From Marixanthomonas ophiurae (GTDB taxonomy: Bacteria; Bacteroidota; Bacteroidia; Flavobacteriales; Flavobacteriaceae): a stretch of DNA of 64,000 nucleotides. Shown piece by piece: positions 8,448 through 16,321 of the stretch. How positions within the stretch are numbered: position 1 is the first letter of the stretch; each line of letters begins with the position of its first letter. The position numbers were made by a program, and so were the translations under genes. Location: positions 248,001-312,000 of the forward strand of contig NZ_QVID01000001.1 of assembly GCF_003413745.1 (NCBI RefSeq), in the 5' to 3' direction. The notes below the pieces were generated by a model, which did no database searches, was not told where the DNA came from, and worked only from the letters and a program-made list of their open reading frames with translations.

Positions 8448-9827
8448 TTACACATGATGAAATATCACTCTTTCAAATAATAAGAACACTCCTGCTCCTA
8501 CTATAAAGCCTATGAAGGCTAACCAAGTGATTTTTTTAAGGTACCAGATAAAGTCGATTCGCTCCATACCCATTGCAGCTACACCAGCAGCTGAACCAAT
8601 AATAAGCATACTTCCACCTGTTCCTGCCGAATAGGCTATAAAATGCCATAACACCGAATCGGTTGGAGAATCGTACATTCCCATAGATGCTGCTACTAAA
8701 GGCACATTGTCAATAATTGCAGAGAATATACCTAATAATATTACTACCACATCTTGATTAGGGATTGCCATATCTAATTGCTCTGCGGCATAACGAAGTG
8801 TTCCTACTTGCTCTCCACTTACTGCGCCAAACACTAGGGCCTCAAGTCCTGCAACCGCCATTAATATACCTAAGAAGAATAAAATACTCGATATTTCAAT
8901 TCTCGATAAAGCTTTATGTGCTGAATACAAATGACGTCTTTCATTGCTGAAATCTTCTTCTGGATGAATATATTCTGAAACAAGCCATACTACACCTAAT
9001 GCTAACATCATCCCCATATAAGGCGGTAAATGTGTAAGAGTTTTAAAAACAGGTACCGAAACAATCATTCCTAATCCTAAGAACAGCATGGTTTTACTAC
9101 TCAACAGACGTTCGGCAACTGTATCTTTTGTAGAATCTACTTCAATATTTCCGCGAAAGGGTTTTAAGTAACTTGCTATAAAAAACGGAACAACAAAGCA
9201 GAAGATGGAAGGCAAAACTACAAACTCTATTAAACCAGCAGCAGTTACTTTATCGTCAATCCAAAGCATTGTGGTGGTAACATCTCCTATTGGAGACCAA
9301 GCACCACCTGCGTTTGCAGCGATTACAACCATAGCTGCATACCACAACCTATCTTCTCTTTTATGAATTAATTTACGCAGTAATGTAACCAAAACAATAG
9401 TAGCTGTTAGGTTATCAATTATTGCTGAAAGTATAAAAGCCAATATACCGATAATCCACAGCAACTTACGTTTGCTTTTTGTTTTTACAGCGCCTTTTAA
9501 TATTTCAAATCCTCGGTGCAGGTCGATTATTTCGACGATGGTCATCGCACCAATAAGAAAAATTAATATTTCAGCTGTTTTTCCTAAATGATGCAGTAGC
9601 GTATTCTTAAAGCCTTCATCTGCCGCTTCTCCTCCGGTTAGGTAACTAAAGGCATTATCGTGCGAATCGACCACATTGAACCAGCCACTGTGAAAACCGA
9701 CAGCAAGTACGGCCCAAATTAAAGCCGCCATAATTAAGGCGGGCACAGTTTTATCTAATTTTAAAGGATGTTCTAATGTAATGGCTAAGTAACCTATTAC
9801 AAAAATTAAAATAATAATCGATTCCAT
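8448..9827 (-). CDS. nhaD: sodium:proton antiporter NhaD
   Basis: This 459-aa inner-membrane antiporter of the IT superfamily expels Na+ in exchange for H+. It has about a dozen hydrophobic helices. NhaD-type blocks are IDNLTATIVLVTLL (about 138-151), GGAWSPIGDVTTTM in the first half and the repeated AIIDNVPLVAAS in the second half. Both repeats keep the Asp-Asn pair expected at the ion site. It is 19 bp from the upstream dehydrogenase gene, probably in one transcript, and suits a marine lifestyle. Confidence 0.93.
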   Translation of the reverse strand: MESIIILIFVIGYLAITLEHPLKLDKTVPALIMAALIWAVLAVGFHSGWFNVVDSHDNAFSYLTGGEAADEGFKNTLLHHLGKTAEILIFLIGAMTIVEIIDLHRGFEILKGAVKTKSKRKLLWIIGILAFILSAIIDNLTATIVLVTLLRKLIHKREDRLWYAAMVVIAANAGGAWSPIGDVTTTMLWIDDKVTAAGLIEFVVLPSIFCFVVPFFIASYLKPFRGNIEVDSTKDTVAERLLSSKTMLFLGLGMIVSVPVFKTLTHLPPYMGMMLALGVVWLVSEYIHPEEDFSNERRHLYSAHKALSRIEISSILFFLGILMAVAGLEALVFGAVSGEQVGTLRYAAEQLDMAIPNQDVVVILLGIFSAIIDNVPLVAASMGMYDSPTDSVLWHFIAYSAGTGGSMLIIGSAAGVAAMGMERIDFIWYLKKITWLAFIGFIVGAGVFLLFERVIFHHV

Positions 9828-9845
9828 TTTCTTTAAGGGTGTATA

Positions 9846-11072
9846 TTATATCAACTGTTTTAAGGCAATTTCAAAAGCGGTTTTACTAATGTTTGTTTTT
9901 GTACTGTTATTATCAAATGTGTTTTGAATAGCATTTTTAATGGTCATAGATGTATCATTAAAAATAGCTTCATCTGTCATTTGTACTTTGCGTTCCATAA
10001 AGTACGCAAATACACGTGCCATTCCACAATTACTTATAAAATCGGGTATTAAACTTACCCGTTCATCTGTATATTCCATAATAGGACCAAAGAAAATTTC
10101 TTTATCTGCAAAAGGCACGTTAGCCCCACAACTAATTACTTCTAGTCCACTATCGATCATTTGCGATATTTGTTCTTTAGTAATTAAACGAGAAGCGGCA
10201 CAAGGAGCAAATATTTCAGCATCTAGTGTCCATATCTTACTATTTATTTCTTCAAAAGAAAGCATATTTTCTGCTACGAGAGTATTTCCGTTTTTATTTA
10301 GAAACAACTCTTTAATCTCATCAAACGAATATCCATCTTCATTAATAATCCCGCCTGCTCTATCAATAATACCAACCACTTTGGCTCCCATTTGAGATAG
10401 GTAGTAAGCAGCAGCAGCTCCTACATTTCCAAAGCCTTGTACAATGGCTTTTTTTTCTTTAATGTTTCCGCCGTAAATATCATAATAATGGCGTACTGCT
10501 TCGGCCACACCATACCCAGTAACCATATCGGCTACTGTATATTTACGCATCACGTCTGGTGAATAGGTGTTGTTTTCTAAAACTTTAATTACTCCTTGGC
10601 GTAACTGACCAATTCTATTAATTTTATCAGCTTCGGTAGGTGTAAAATGTCCCGTAAATACTCCTTCTTGCGGATGCCAAACACCACTTTCTTCAGTAAT
10701 AGGAATCACTTCGTGTATTTCATCAACATTCATATCACCTCCAGTACCATAGTAAGCCTTCAATAAAGGTGAAACTGCTTTATACCAGCGCTCCAAAACA
10801 CCTTTTTTACGAGGATCTGCAGGGTTAAAGTTAATTCCAGATTTTGCACCTCCAATTGGTGGACCAGAAACTGTAAATTTCACTTCCATGGTTTTTGCCA
10901 ATGACAAGACCTCATTCATATCAAGACCTTCTCGCATACGCGTACCACCACCAGCAGCACCACCTCTTAGTGAGTTGATAACGGTCCAGCCTTCGGCTTC
11001 GGTTTCGGGGTCATTCCAGTGAAAAACAATTTCGGGAGATTTATCTTCGTACTTTTTAAGTAATTGTTTCAT
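9846..11072 (-). CDS. Glu/Leu/Phe/Val dehydrogenase
   Basis: This 408-aa cytoplasmic enzyme performs NAD(P)-linked oxidative deamination of an amino acid to a 2-oxoacid, or the reverse. The N-terminal domain has GGGTRM (about 38-43) and the catalytic lysine in GPPIGGAKSGI. TGGDMNVDE follows with the conserved Asp. The Rossmann domain begins at GFGNVGAAAA. Length and motifs fit the short glutamate/leucine dehydrogenase group. Substrate preference cannot be read safely. TATATTTG at 11099-11092 on the minus strand is a plausible -7 element, but no -33 element is visible. Confidence 0.88.
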   Translation of the reverse strand: MKQLLKKYEDKSPEIVFHWNDPETEAEGWTVINSLRGGAAGGGTRMREGLDMNEVLSLAKTMEVKFTVSGPPIGGAKSGINFNPADPRKKGVLERWYKAVSPLLKAYYGTGGDMNVDEIHEVIPITEESGVWHPQEGVFTGHFTPTEADKINRIGQLRQGVIKVLENNTYSPDVMRKYTVADMVTGYGVAEAVRHYYDIYGGNIKEKKAIVQGFGNVGAAAAYYLSQMGAKVVGIIDRAGGIINEDGYSFDEIKELFLNKNGNTLVAENMLSFEEINSKIWTLDAEIFAPCAASRLITKEQISQMIDSGLEVISCGANVPFADKEIFFGPIMEYTDERVSLIPDFISNCGMARVFAYFMERKVQMTDEAIFNDTSMTIKNAIQNTFDNNSTKTNISKTAFEIALKQLI

Positions 11073-11138
11073 TAAATGGTAAGTTAAGCTACAAATATAA
11101 AAAACTTAAAAACGGTTGCTCTTCTTTTTAGCTAATTT

Positions 11139-12203
11139 TTAGATGTTAAAAACCATTCCAGATGAATGATCTTGTTTTGCTCCTGTTACACTAGCTATGC
11201 AGTTTACCTCATCTCGAAGTTTTAGTACACCTAACAATCCGAAAATAAGTGCTTCTTTGTTCTCAATTAATTCTTCTGAAGGAATTACTATTTGGACATT
11301 TCTAATAGCCTGTAGACGTTCAATTAAAAATGAATTATAAACCCCTCCTCCAGTAATTAACACTTTTTTCCCTTCGGAAAATTGACGCGCCAACTGTATA
11401 GCAATGTGTTCAACATAGGTTCGTAATATATTTCTTGAAGTTTCTTCAGAAGCTTCTAAAATTGGATATATATATGCTTGAACCCATTCTAACCCCAATG
11501 ATTTAGGTGGTTTTTCATTGTAAAAGTTCAAATGATTTAACTGATTTAATAGTCCTTCATTTATTTCGCCTGAAGCTGCCATCTTTCCACCATCGTCGTA
11601 CGGTTGTCCTAATTTTTCTGCATATAAATTTAATACAATATTCACAGGGCAAATATCGTAGGCAATTCTATCTCCGTTTTTTTCATAAGAACAATTTGCA
11701 AACCCTCCTAGGTTTAAACAATAATCAAAATCTGGAAAAAGCAACTGATCACCAATAGGGACCAAAGGCGCTCCTTGTCCGCCAAGCTTTACATCTTGTA
11801 CTCGAAAATCGCAAACTACTGTCTCGTTAATTAAAGTAGCTAGCTTGGGCAAATTTCCTATCTGTAGCGTGACTTCTTTTTCTGGTTTATGCAAAATAGT
11901 ATGACCATGACTACAAACAGCATCGATCGTTGTAATTTTATGTTTTGAGATAAATGCTGAAATAATTTGAGAAAGATAATCTGTATAATTTTCATTTAAG
12001 CCCGTAAGTTTCTCTTCAGAATAATGAACCGCTTCTTGAAGTGTTTTCTTCCAAATAGTTGGATATTCTATTGTTTCAGAAGCACCTATTTTAAAATTCC
12101 ACTTCTTTTCTTCTGAAATTTCAAAAAAGCATTCAGCCACATCAACTCCATCAAGAGACGTACCACTCATAACACCTAAAACGTGATAATTGTTCTTTTT
12201 CAT
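11139..12203 (-). CDS. anmK: anhydro-N-acetylmuramic acid kinase
   Basis: AnmK opens and phosphorylates 1,6-anhydro-MurNAc recovered from wall turnover, yielding MurNAc-6-phosphate. The N-terminal phosphate loop GVMSGTSLDGVDVAE is clear, then LGGQGAPLVPIGD, LNLGGFANCS and the C-terminal ITGGGVYN. An upstream ATG at 12263 would add 20 basic residues absent from the family. I chose 12203 (MKKNNYHVLGV), giving 354 aa, close to the usual size. It is divergent from the acyl-CoA dehydrogenase gene. Confidence 0.93.
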   Translation of the reverse strand: MKKNNYHVLGVMSGTSLDGVDVAECFFEISEEKKWNFKIGASETIEYPTIWKKTLQEAVHYSEEKLTGLNENYTDYLSQIISAFISKHKITTIDAVCSHGHTILHKPEKEVTLQIGNLPKLATLINETVVCDFRVQDVKLGGQGAPLVPIGDQLLFPDFDYCLNLGGFANCSYEKNGDRIAYDICPVNIVLNLYAEKLGQPYDDGGKMAASGEINEGLLNQLNHLNFYNEKPPKSLGLEWVQAYIYPILEASEETSRNILRTYVEHIAIQLARQFSEGKKVLITGGGVYNSFLIERLQAIRNVQIVIPSEELIENKEALIFGLLGVLKLRDEVNCIASVTGAKQDHSSGMVFNI

Positions 12204-12307
12204 ATAGCAAAAATAACGAAATAACATCCTCTTAGTACTTTTAAAAAGCCGAATTAAGTTCAATAAATTACACTAAGTTGTAAAGTTTTGGAAATTGGAA
12301 CTTCAGA

Positions 12308-12338
12308 TTTGAGATTTACTTTAATTACGGTATCTTTG
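12308..12338 (+). promoter_or_regulatory. promoter of the acyl-CoA dehydrogenase gene
   Basis: TTTG (12308-12311), 19 bases and TATCTTTG (12331-12338) give a perfect Bacteroidota promoter. The ATG follows 35 bases downstream. Confidence 0.75.
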
Positions 12339-12373
12339 CACGACTTTTAGTAATACATTTTTAAAACAAACTT

Positions 12374-13516
12374 ATGGATTTCAGTCTTTCCGAAGAACAT
12401 ATCATGATTCGCGATGCAGCCCGCGATTTTGCAAACAACGAATTAAAACCCGGGGTTATTGAGCGGGACAACAAACAGGAATTTCCTGCAGAACAGGTTA
12501 AAAAAATGGCCGAGCTTGGCTTTTTAGGTATGATGGTAGACCCAAAGTACGGCGGTGGCGGTATGGATACCATAAGCTATGTTTTGGCTATGGAAGAGTT
12601 AAGTAAAGTTGATGCTTCGTGTTCCGTAATTGTTTCAGTAAACAACTCATTGGTTTGTTGGGGACTTGAGACCTACGGAAATGAAGAACAAAAACAGAAG
12701 TATTTAACCAAATTAGCAACTGGTGAATCTATCGGCGCGTTTTGTTTAAGTGAACCTGAAGCTGGTAGTGATGCAACTTCACAACGCACAACTGCAATTG
12801 ACAAAGGTGACCATTACATTTTAAACGGAACTAAAAACTGGATTACCAACGGTGGTACAGCCGATTACTACTTGGTAATTGCTCAAACTGATAAAGAAAA
12901 AAAACATAAAGGTATCAACGCTTTTATAGTTGAAAAAAGTTGGGATGGTTTTGAAGTTGGCCCAAAAGAAGATAAATTAGGAATTCGCGGTAGTGATACA
13001 CATACATTAAACTTTAACGATGTAAAAGTGCCTAAAGAAAACCGAATTGGTGAAGATGGTTTTGGCTTTACATTCGCTATGAAAACCTTAAGCGGTGGTC
13101 GTATTGGTATCGCTGCACAAGCTTTAGGAATCGCAGCAGGTGCATACGAATTGGCTCGCGATTACTCTAAAATTAGAAAAGCATTTGGCACTGAAATTTC
13201 TAACCACCAAGCTATCGCCTTTAAATTGGCTGATATGCATACCGAAATAACTGCTGCTCGTCATTTAGTAATGAAAGCTGCTTGGGACAAAGACCAAGGC
13301 AACAATTACGATATGAGCGGTGCAATGGCTAAATTGTACGCTAGTAAAGTGGCAATGGACACCACTGTTGAAGCAGTTCAAGTCCACGGTGGGAACGGTT
13401 TTGTAAAAGAATACCACGTAGAACGTTTAATGCGTGATGCAAAAATCACACAAATTTACGAAGGAACCAGCGAAATACAGAAAATTGTTATTTCAAGAGG
13501 ATTGTTGCGAGATTAA
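12374..13516 (+). CDS. acyl-CoA dehydrogenase (short/branched-chain type)
   Basis: This 380-aa FAD flavoenzyme makes the 2,3-double bond in acyl-CoA during fatty acid or branched-chain amino acid oxidation. Signatures are FCLSEPEAGSDA, the FAD-binding block TKNWITNGG and the C-terminal IYEGTSEIQ, whose first Glu (residue 363) is at the catalytic base position of butyryl/short-chain dehydrogenases. Length is normal. The branched-chain dehydrogenase genes at the right end of the window would supply suitable substrates, but the link is metabolic and not by position. A terminator follows. Confidence 0.92.
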   Translation: MDFSLSEEHIMIRDAARDFANNELKPGVIERDNKQEFPAEQVKKMAELGFLGMMVDPKYGGGGMDTISYVLAMEELSKVDASCSVIVSVNNSLVCWGLETYGNEEQKQKYLTKLATGESIGAFCLSEPEAGSDATSQRTTAIDKGDHYILNGTKNWITNGGTADYYLVIAQTDKEKKHKGINAFIVEKSWDGFEVGPKEDKLGIRGSDTHTLNFNDVKVPKENRIGEDGFGFTFAMKTLSGGRIGIAAQALGIAAGAYELARDYSKIRKAFGTEISNHQAIAFKLADMHTEITAARHLVMKAAWDKDQGNNYDMSGAMAKLYASKVAMDTTVEAVQVHGGNGFVKEYHVERLMRDAKITQIYEGTSEIQKIVISRGLLRD

Positions 13517-13522
13517 TCTCGG

Positions 13523-13540
13523 CACTTCGACTCCGCTGAG
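13523..13540. repeat. short dispersed repeat, left copy of an inverted pair
   Basis: This copy holds CTTCGACTCCGCTGAG. A near-inverse, CTGAGCGGAGTCAAAG, occurs at 13620-13635. The pair encloses the terminator at 13558-13581. This 'TCGACTCCGCT' word is familiar from flavobacterial intergenic repeats. Confidence 0.55.
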
Positions 13541-13557
13541 TAACCATACATAAAAAT

Positions 13558-13581
13558 AAAACCCGGCTTTTAGTCGGGTTT
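13558..13581 (+). terminator. terminator of the acyl-CoA dehydrogenase gene
   Basis: AAACCCG pairs with CGGGTTT, and the stem extends by GCT/AGT (one G-U pair), with a tiny loop and a T run. The hairpin is A/T-flanked on both sides and could also serve the convergent porin gene. Confidence 0.85.
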
Positions 13582-13619
13582 TTGTTTATCTGATATTTAA
13601 TATATTTACTGAAAGCTAG

Positions 13620-13635
13620 CTGAGCGGAGTCAAAG
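13620..13635. repeat. short dispersed repeat, right inverted copy
   Basis: CTGAGCGGAGTCAAAG is the near-inverse of 13525-13540. It ends exactly at the stop codon of the porin gene. Confidence 0.5.
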
Positions 13636-15528
13636 CTATAAAAAGAAATTCCACACCAATCCAAATCGTATCACTGCATCACGATACGGATAACCAGGTG
13701 CTGAAAATTGATTGTTAGTACTTTTAAACAATTGGTTAAAATGCTCCCACTTAAAGTAAATACGCGTCTGTTTTATTTTTGCACTCAAGAAAACATCCAT
13801 TAATGGAAAGCCACCTAATTTTTGATCATTTTGCACATAAAACTCTGCCAAAACAGGATCGTAGGCGTTCATATTATATTCAGCAAAGTATTTAAAAGTA
13901 ACCCCTGTTTGTAAAAACAATGCTTTTTTGAAAAATTCATCTTGAAAGTATAGCGTATTTCTAGTCACAATCTGCGGAACATTAAACACCTCTTCTCCAC
14001 TCACTGCCTGTTGAAACAATACCGTATTATCCAATGCAAACTTTCCGTAACGAATTTCTTTTTGGGCTTTTACTTTTAAATAATCCACTCGATCACCAAA
14101 CTGATGAGGAGTTGGAGTTGAATCGTTCTCTTTAATAGCATAATAGGTATAATCATCAATCCCTGTGTAACTTACTGAAGCATTAAGCAGTTTTTTTGAT
14201 TGCAACTCAAATTTTAACTCTTGCCTTTTTACGTTTTCAAAGCTGTTTTGCCAGTTGTAATTAACATAATCACTTTGGTATAATTGATAGCCAAAATTAG
14301 GCGCTACCGAATGTATGGTGGCCGAAGCCTCTACCTTATTATCTTCATTAAATGAAAAAGAAGCGGCTCCTTGTAAGTAATTAGCATCATAATCTCCCGA
14401 AATATTGATAGCTCCTTTTCCGGAAAGTTCAAACCCTCGGTATTCTTTTTTATATCCAGCCCCAAACTGAACCAAATTGCCCTGTAATCTATTTGTGATA
14501 CGCCCTTCGTCTAAAATTAAAACGGAATTATACCCATAATTATAATCTGTATAACCCGCAAAAGCACTAATTGTTCCTAAAAGACTATTTTCTAGACGCG
14601 CGTAACCTTGTACGTTAAAATCTTCTAAGGTTGTTTTAGTTCGCAGATTGGTATTTTCATACGATTCACCGTAGCTTTCATATGGAGCATCTTGGGTATA
14701 CAGAAAAGATTTTTCTTCGTAGCTAAAACGATTTCCAATTGCCAATACATTATAATTAGTACTGTCTCGTTGACTAATGAGTTCATATTCGTGATCCGCA
14801 TAGAAACGTAACCCCTTCAATAAGTTTTCAGCGTCTTCAAAATTAACATCAATACGGCCTCGGTCGTTAAACTCGGGGTCATCATTTACAAACAAATCAA
14901 TCGAATTTGCTGGCAAACCACCATTTTCTTCATTTAAAATATCCTGTGCAGCAATATGAGCTCGAACTTTATAGCGTTTACTTTTTGTAGTGTAATTAGT
15001 AGTAAAACGGAAGTTTCCAGAGCTCGTTAAAATATTTTGGTACGTTCCCAATGACCGAACTCCTTTATATGCAATCGAGAAATTAAACTGTTCGTTCGTA
15101 TTTACTGTAAAAAAGGCGTCCAGCTGCTGGCCTTGTTCAAAAGCAGTTTTAAAATATAATTCAGATAAAGGTGTCGGGACATTGTAATACTTCATATCCT
15201 CAACATCCATATAATTAAAATGGTGTGATTGCGCTACAAAAAGAGGTTTCAAATTCAGTTTATCAAAACTATAGGCAAGAGAATTATAAGGTTGCCCAAC
15301 ATTTGAAAAAGGCAATAACTCAAATTGATCCCTTCGTAAGTAGTTAAATTTATATTCCTTTTGAACGCTCAAGGTGGTATCTACATAAGTAGTATCACGA
15401 TCTGTAGAAATAATCCTATATAACTCTATAGGTGGCTTTTCGGGTTTCTCAGTATTTTCTATAGGGTCTTGAGCAAACAGGTTATTTCCGACAGAGAGAA
15501 AAAGAAGTAGTAAAAGCAGGTTTTTCAT
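13636..15528 (-). CDS. putative outer-membrane porin (Porin_10-like)
   Basis: This 630-aa protein has a signal peptide (MKNLLLLLLFLSVGNNLFAQ) and then a long run of alternating polar/aromatic segments typical of an outer-membrane beta-barrel, ending in an aromatic strand (VWNFFL). Early text such as YNSLAYSFDKLNLKPLF and HHFNYM recalls the Bacteroidota Porin_10 family, whose substrates are not established. It is divergent from rnhB with back-to-back -7 elements in the 61-bp gap. Convergence with the acyl-CoA dehydrogenase gene is separated by a terminator. Confidence 0.82.
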   Translation of the reverse strand: MKNLLLLLLFLSVGNNLFAQDPIENTEKPEKPPIELYRIISTDRDTTYVDTTLSVQKEYKFNYLRRDQFELLPFSNVGQPYNSLAYSFDKLNLKPLFVAQSHHFNYMDVEDMKYYNVPTPLSELYFKTAFEQGQQLDAFFTVNTNEQFNFSIAYKGVRSLGTYQNILTSSGNFRFTTNYTTKSKRYKVRAHIAAQDILNEENGGLPANSIDLFVNDDPEFNDRGRIDVNFEDAENLLKGLRFYADHEYELISQRDSTNYNVLAIGNRFSYEEKSFLYTQDAPYESYGESYENTNLRTKTTLEDFNVQGYARLENSLLGTISAFAGYTDYNYGYNSVLILDEGRITNRLQGNLVQFGAGYKKEYRGFELSGKGAINISGDYDANYLQGAASFSFNEDNKVEASATIHSVAPNFGYQLYQSDYVNYNWQNSFENVKRQELKFELQSKKLLNASVSYTGIDDYTYYAIKENDSTPTPHQFGDRVDYLKVKAQKEIRYGKFALDNTVLFQQAVSGEEVFNVPQIVTRNTLYFQDEFFKKALFLQTGVTFKYFAEYNMNAYDPVLAEFYVQNDQKLGGFPLMDVFLSAKIKQTRIYFKWEHFNQLFKSTNNQFSAPGYPYRDAVIRFGLVWNFFL

Positions 15529-15547
15529 TGATTTTTTACTTTCAGGG

Positions 15548-15563
15548 CAAAGGTATACTTTTG
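15548..15563. promoter_or_regulatory. back-to-back -7 elements for porin (-) and rnhB (+)
   Basis: TACCTTTG on the minus strand (15555-15548) directly abuts TACTTTTG on the plus strand (15556-15563). Both match TAnnTTTG. No convincing -33 element is visible for either, so only the -7 boxes are annotated. Their contact suggests mutually exclusive polymerase binding. Confidence 0.5.
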
Positions 15564-15589
15564 AACGGAATTCTTTATTTTAAATTTTA

Positions 15590-16198
15590 ATGCTGAAGCT
15601 TAAAATAAACAAAAAATTAATTGAATGCGGCACCGACGAAGCCGGAAGAGGCTGTTTAGCGGGTCCTGTTACCGCTGCAGCGGTTATTTTACCAAATGAT
15701 TTTAGTCACCCTTTTTTAAACGATAGCAAGCAGCTTTCAGAAAAAAAGAGGCTTCAACTCAAAGAAATCATTGAAAAAAAAGCCATCTGCTACGCCTATA
15801 CTCACGTAATGATGGACGAAATAGATGAAATCAACATTCTAAATGCATCTATTTTGGCAATGCATCGCTCTATTAAAAAATTAACACAACAACCTGAATT
15901 TATCGCCATAGATGGTAATCGATTTAAACCCTACGGCGAAACCCCTTTTGAATGTGTTATTAAAGGAGATGGAAAATATTTGCACATTGCTGCGGCCTCA
16001 ATTTTAGCGAAAACTGAACGAGATGCCTTTATGGCACGTATTCACGAAGAACACCCAGAATACAACTGGAAGAAAAACAAAGGCTATCCCACGAAAGAAC
16101 ACCGCTCTGTCATTAAAGAATTAGGCGCAACTCCCTACCATCGAAAAAGTTTTAAGTTATTACCCGAGCAATTGAAGTTAAATTTAAAAACTAAATAA
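15590..16198 (+). CDS. rnhB: ribonuclease HII
   Basis: This 202-aa cytoplasmic enzyme removes ribonucleotides and RNA from RNA-DNA hybrids. The N-terminal [14 protein letters not shown] carries the catalytic Asp16-Glu17 pair, and IDGN (Asp108) gives the third acidic residue. [14 protein letters not shown] is the usual downstream block. Length is typical. Confidence 0.95.
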   Translation: MLKLKINKKLIECGTDEAGRGCLAGPVTAAAVILPNDFSHPFLNDSKQLSEKKRLQLKEIIEKKAICYAYTHVMMDEIDEINILNASILAMHRSIKKLTQQPEFIAIDGNRFKPYGETPFECVIKGDGKYLHIAAASILAKTERDAFMARIHEEHPEYNWKKNKGYPTKEHRSVIKELGATPYHRKSFKLLPEQLKLNLKTK

Positions 16199-16202
16199 TT
16201 GA

Positions 16203-16250
16203 GTTTATTCTCCCACAGTTTAGGGGAGGTACCGTAGGCGGAGGGAGACT
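16203..16250. repeat. G-rich intergenic repeat-like segment
   Basis: The gap after rnhB holds CTCCC...GGGGAGGT and GGCGGAGGGAG, which can form a hairpin. A related GGGGAGGTG word lies just before hutU (49434-49442). Both look like degenerate copies of a dispersed flavobacterial repeat. Two short copies are weak evidence. Confidence 0.35.
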
Positions 16251-16308
16251 GTTAACAACCCGTCAATAAATCGTTACCATCTTAAGATAATCTAGACAAA
16301 TTACTTGT

Positions 16309-16316
16309 TATTTTTG
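16309..16316 (+). promoter_or_regulatory. -7 element placed for a leaderless start
   Basis: TATTTTTG ends five bases before the ATG at 16322. In Bacteroidota transcription starts about five bases past this box, so the mRNA would begin at or near the start codon. No -33 TTG is visible at the right distance. Confidence 0.45.
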
Positions 16317-16321
16317 TAAGG

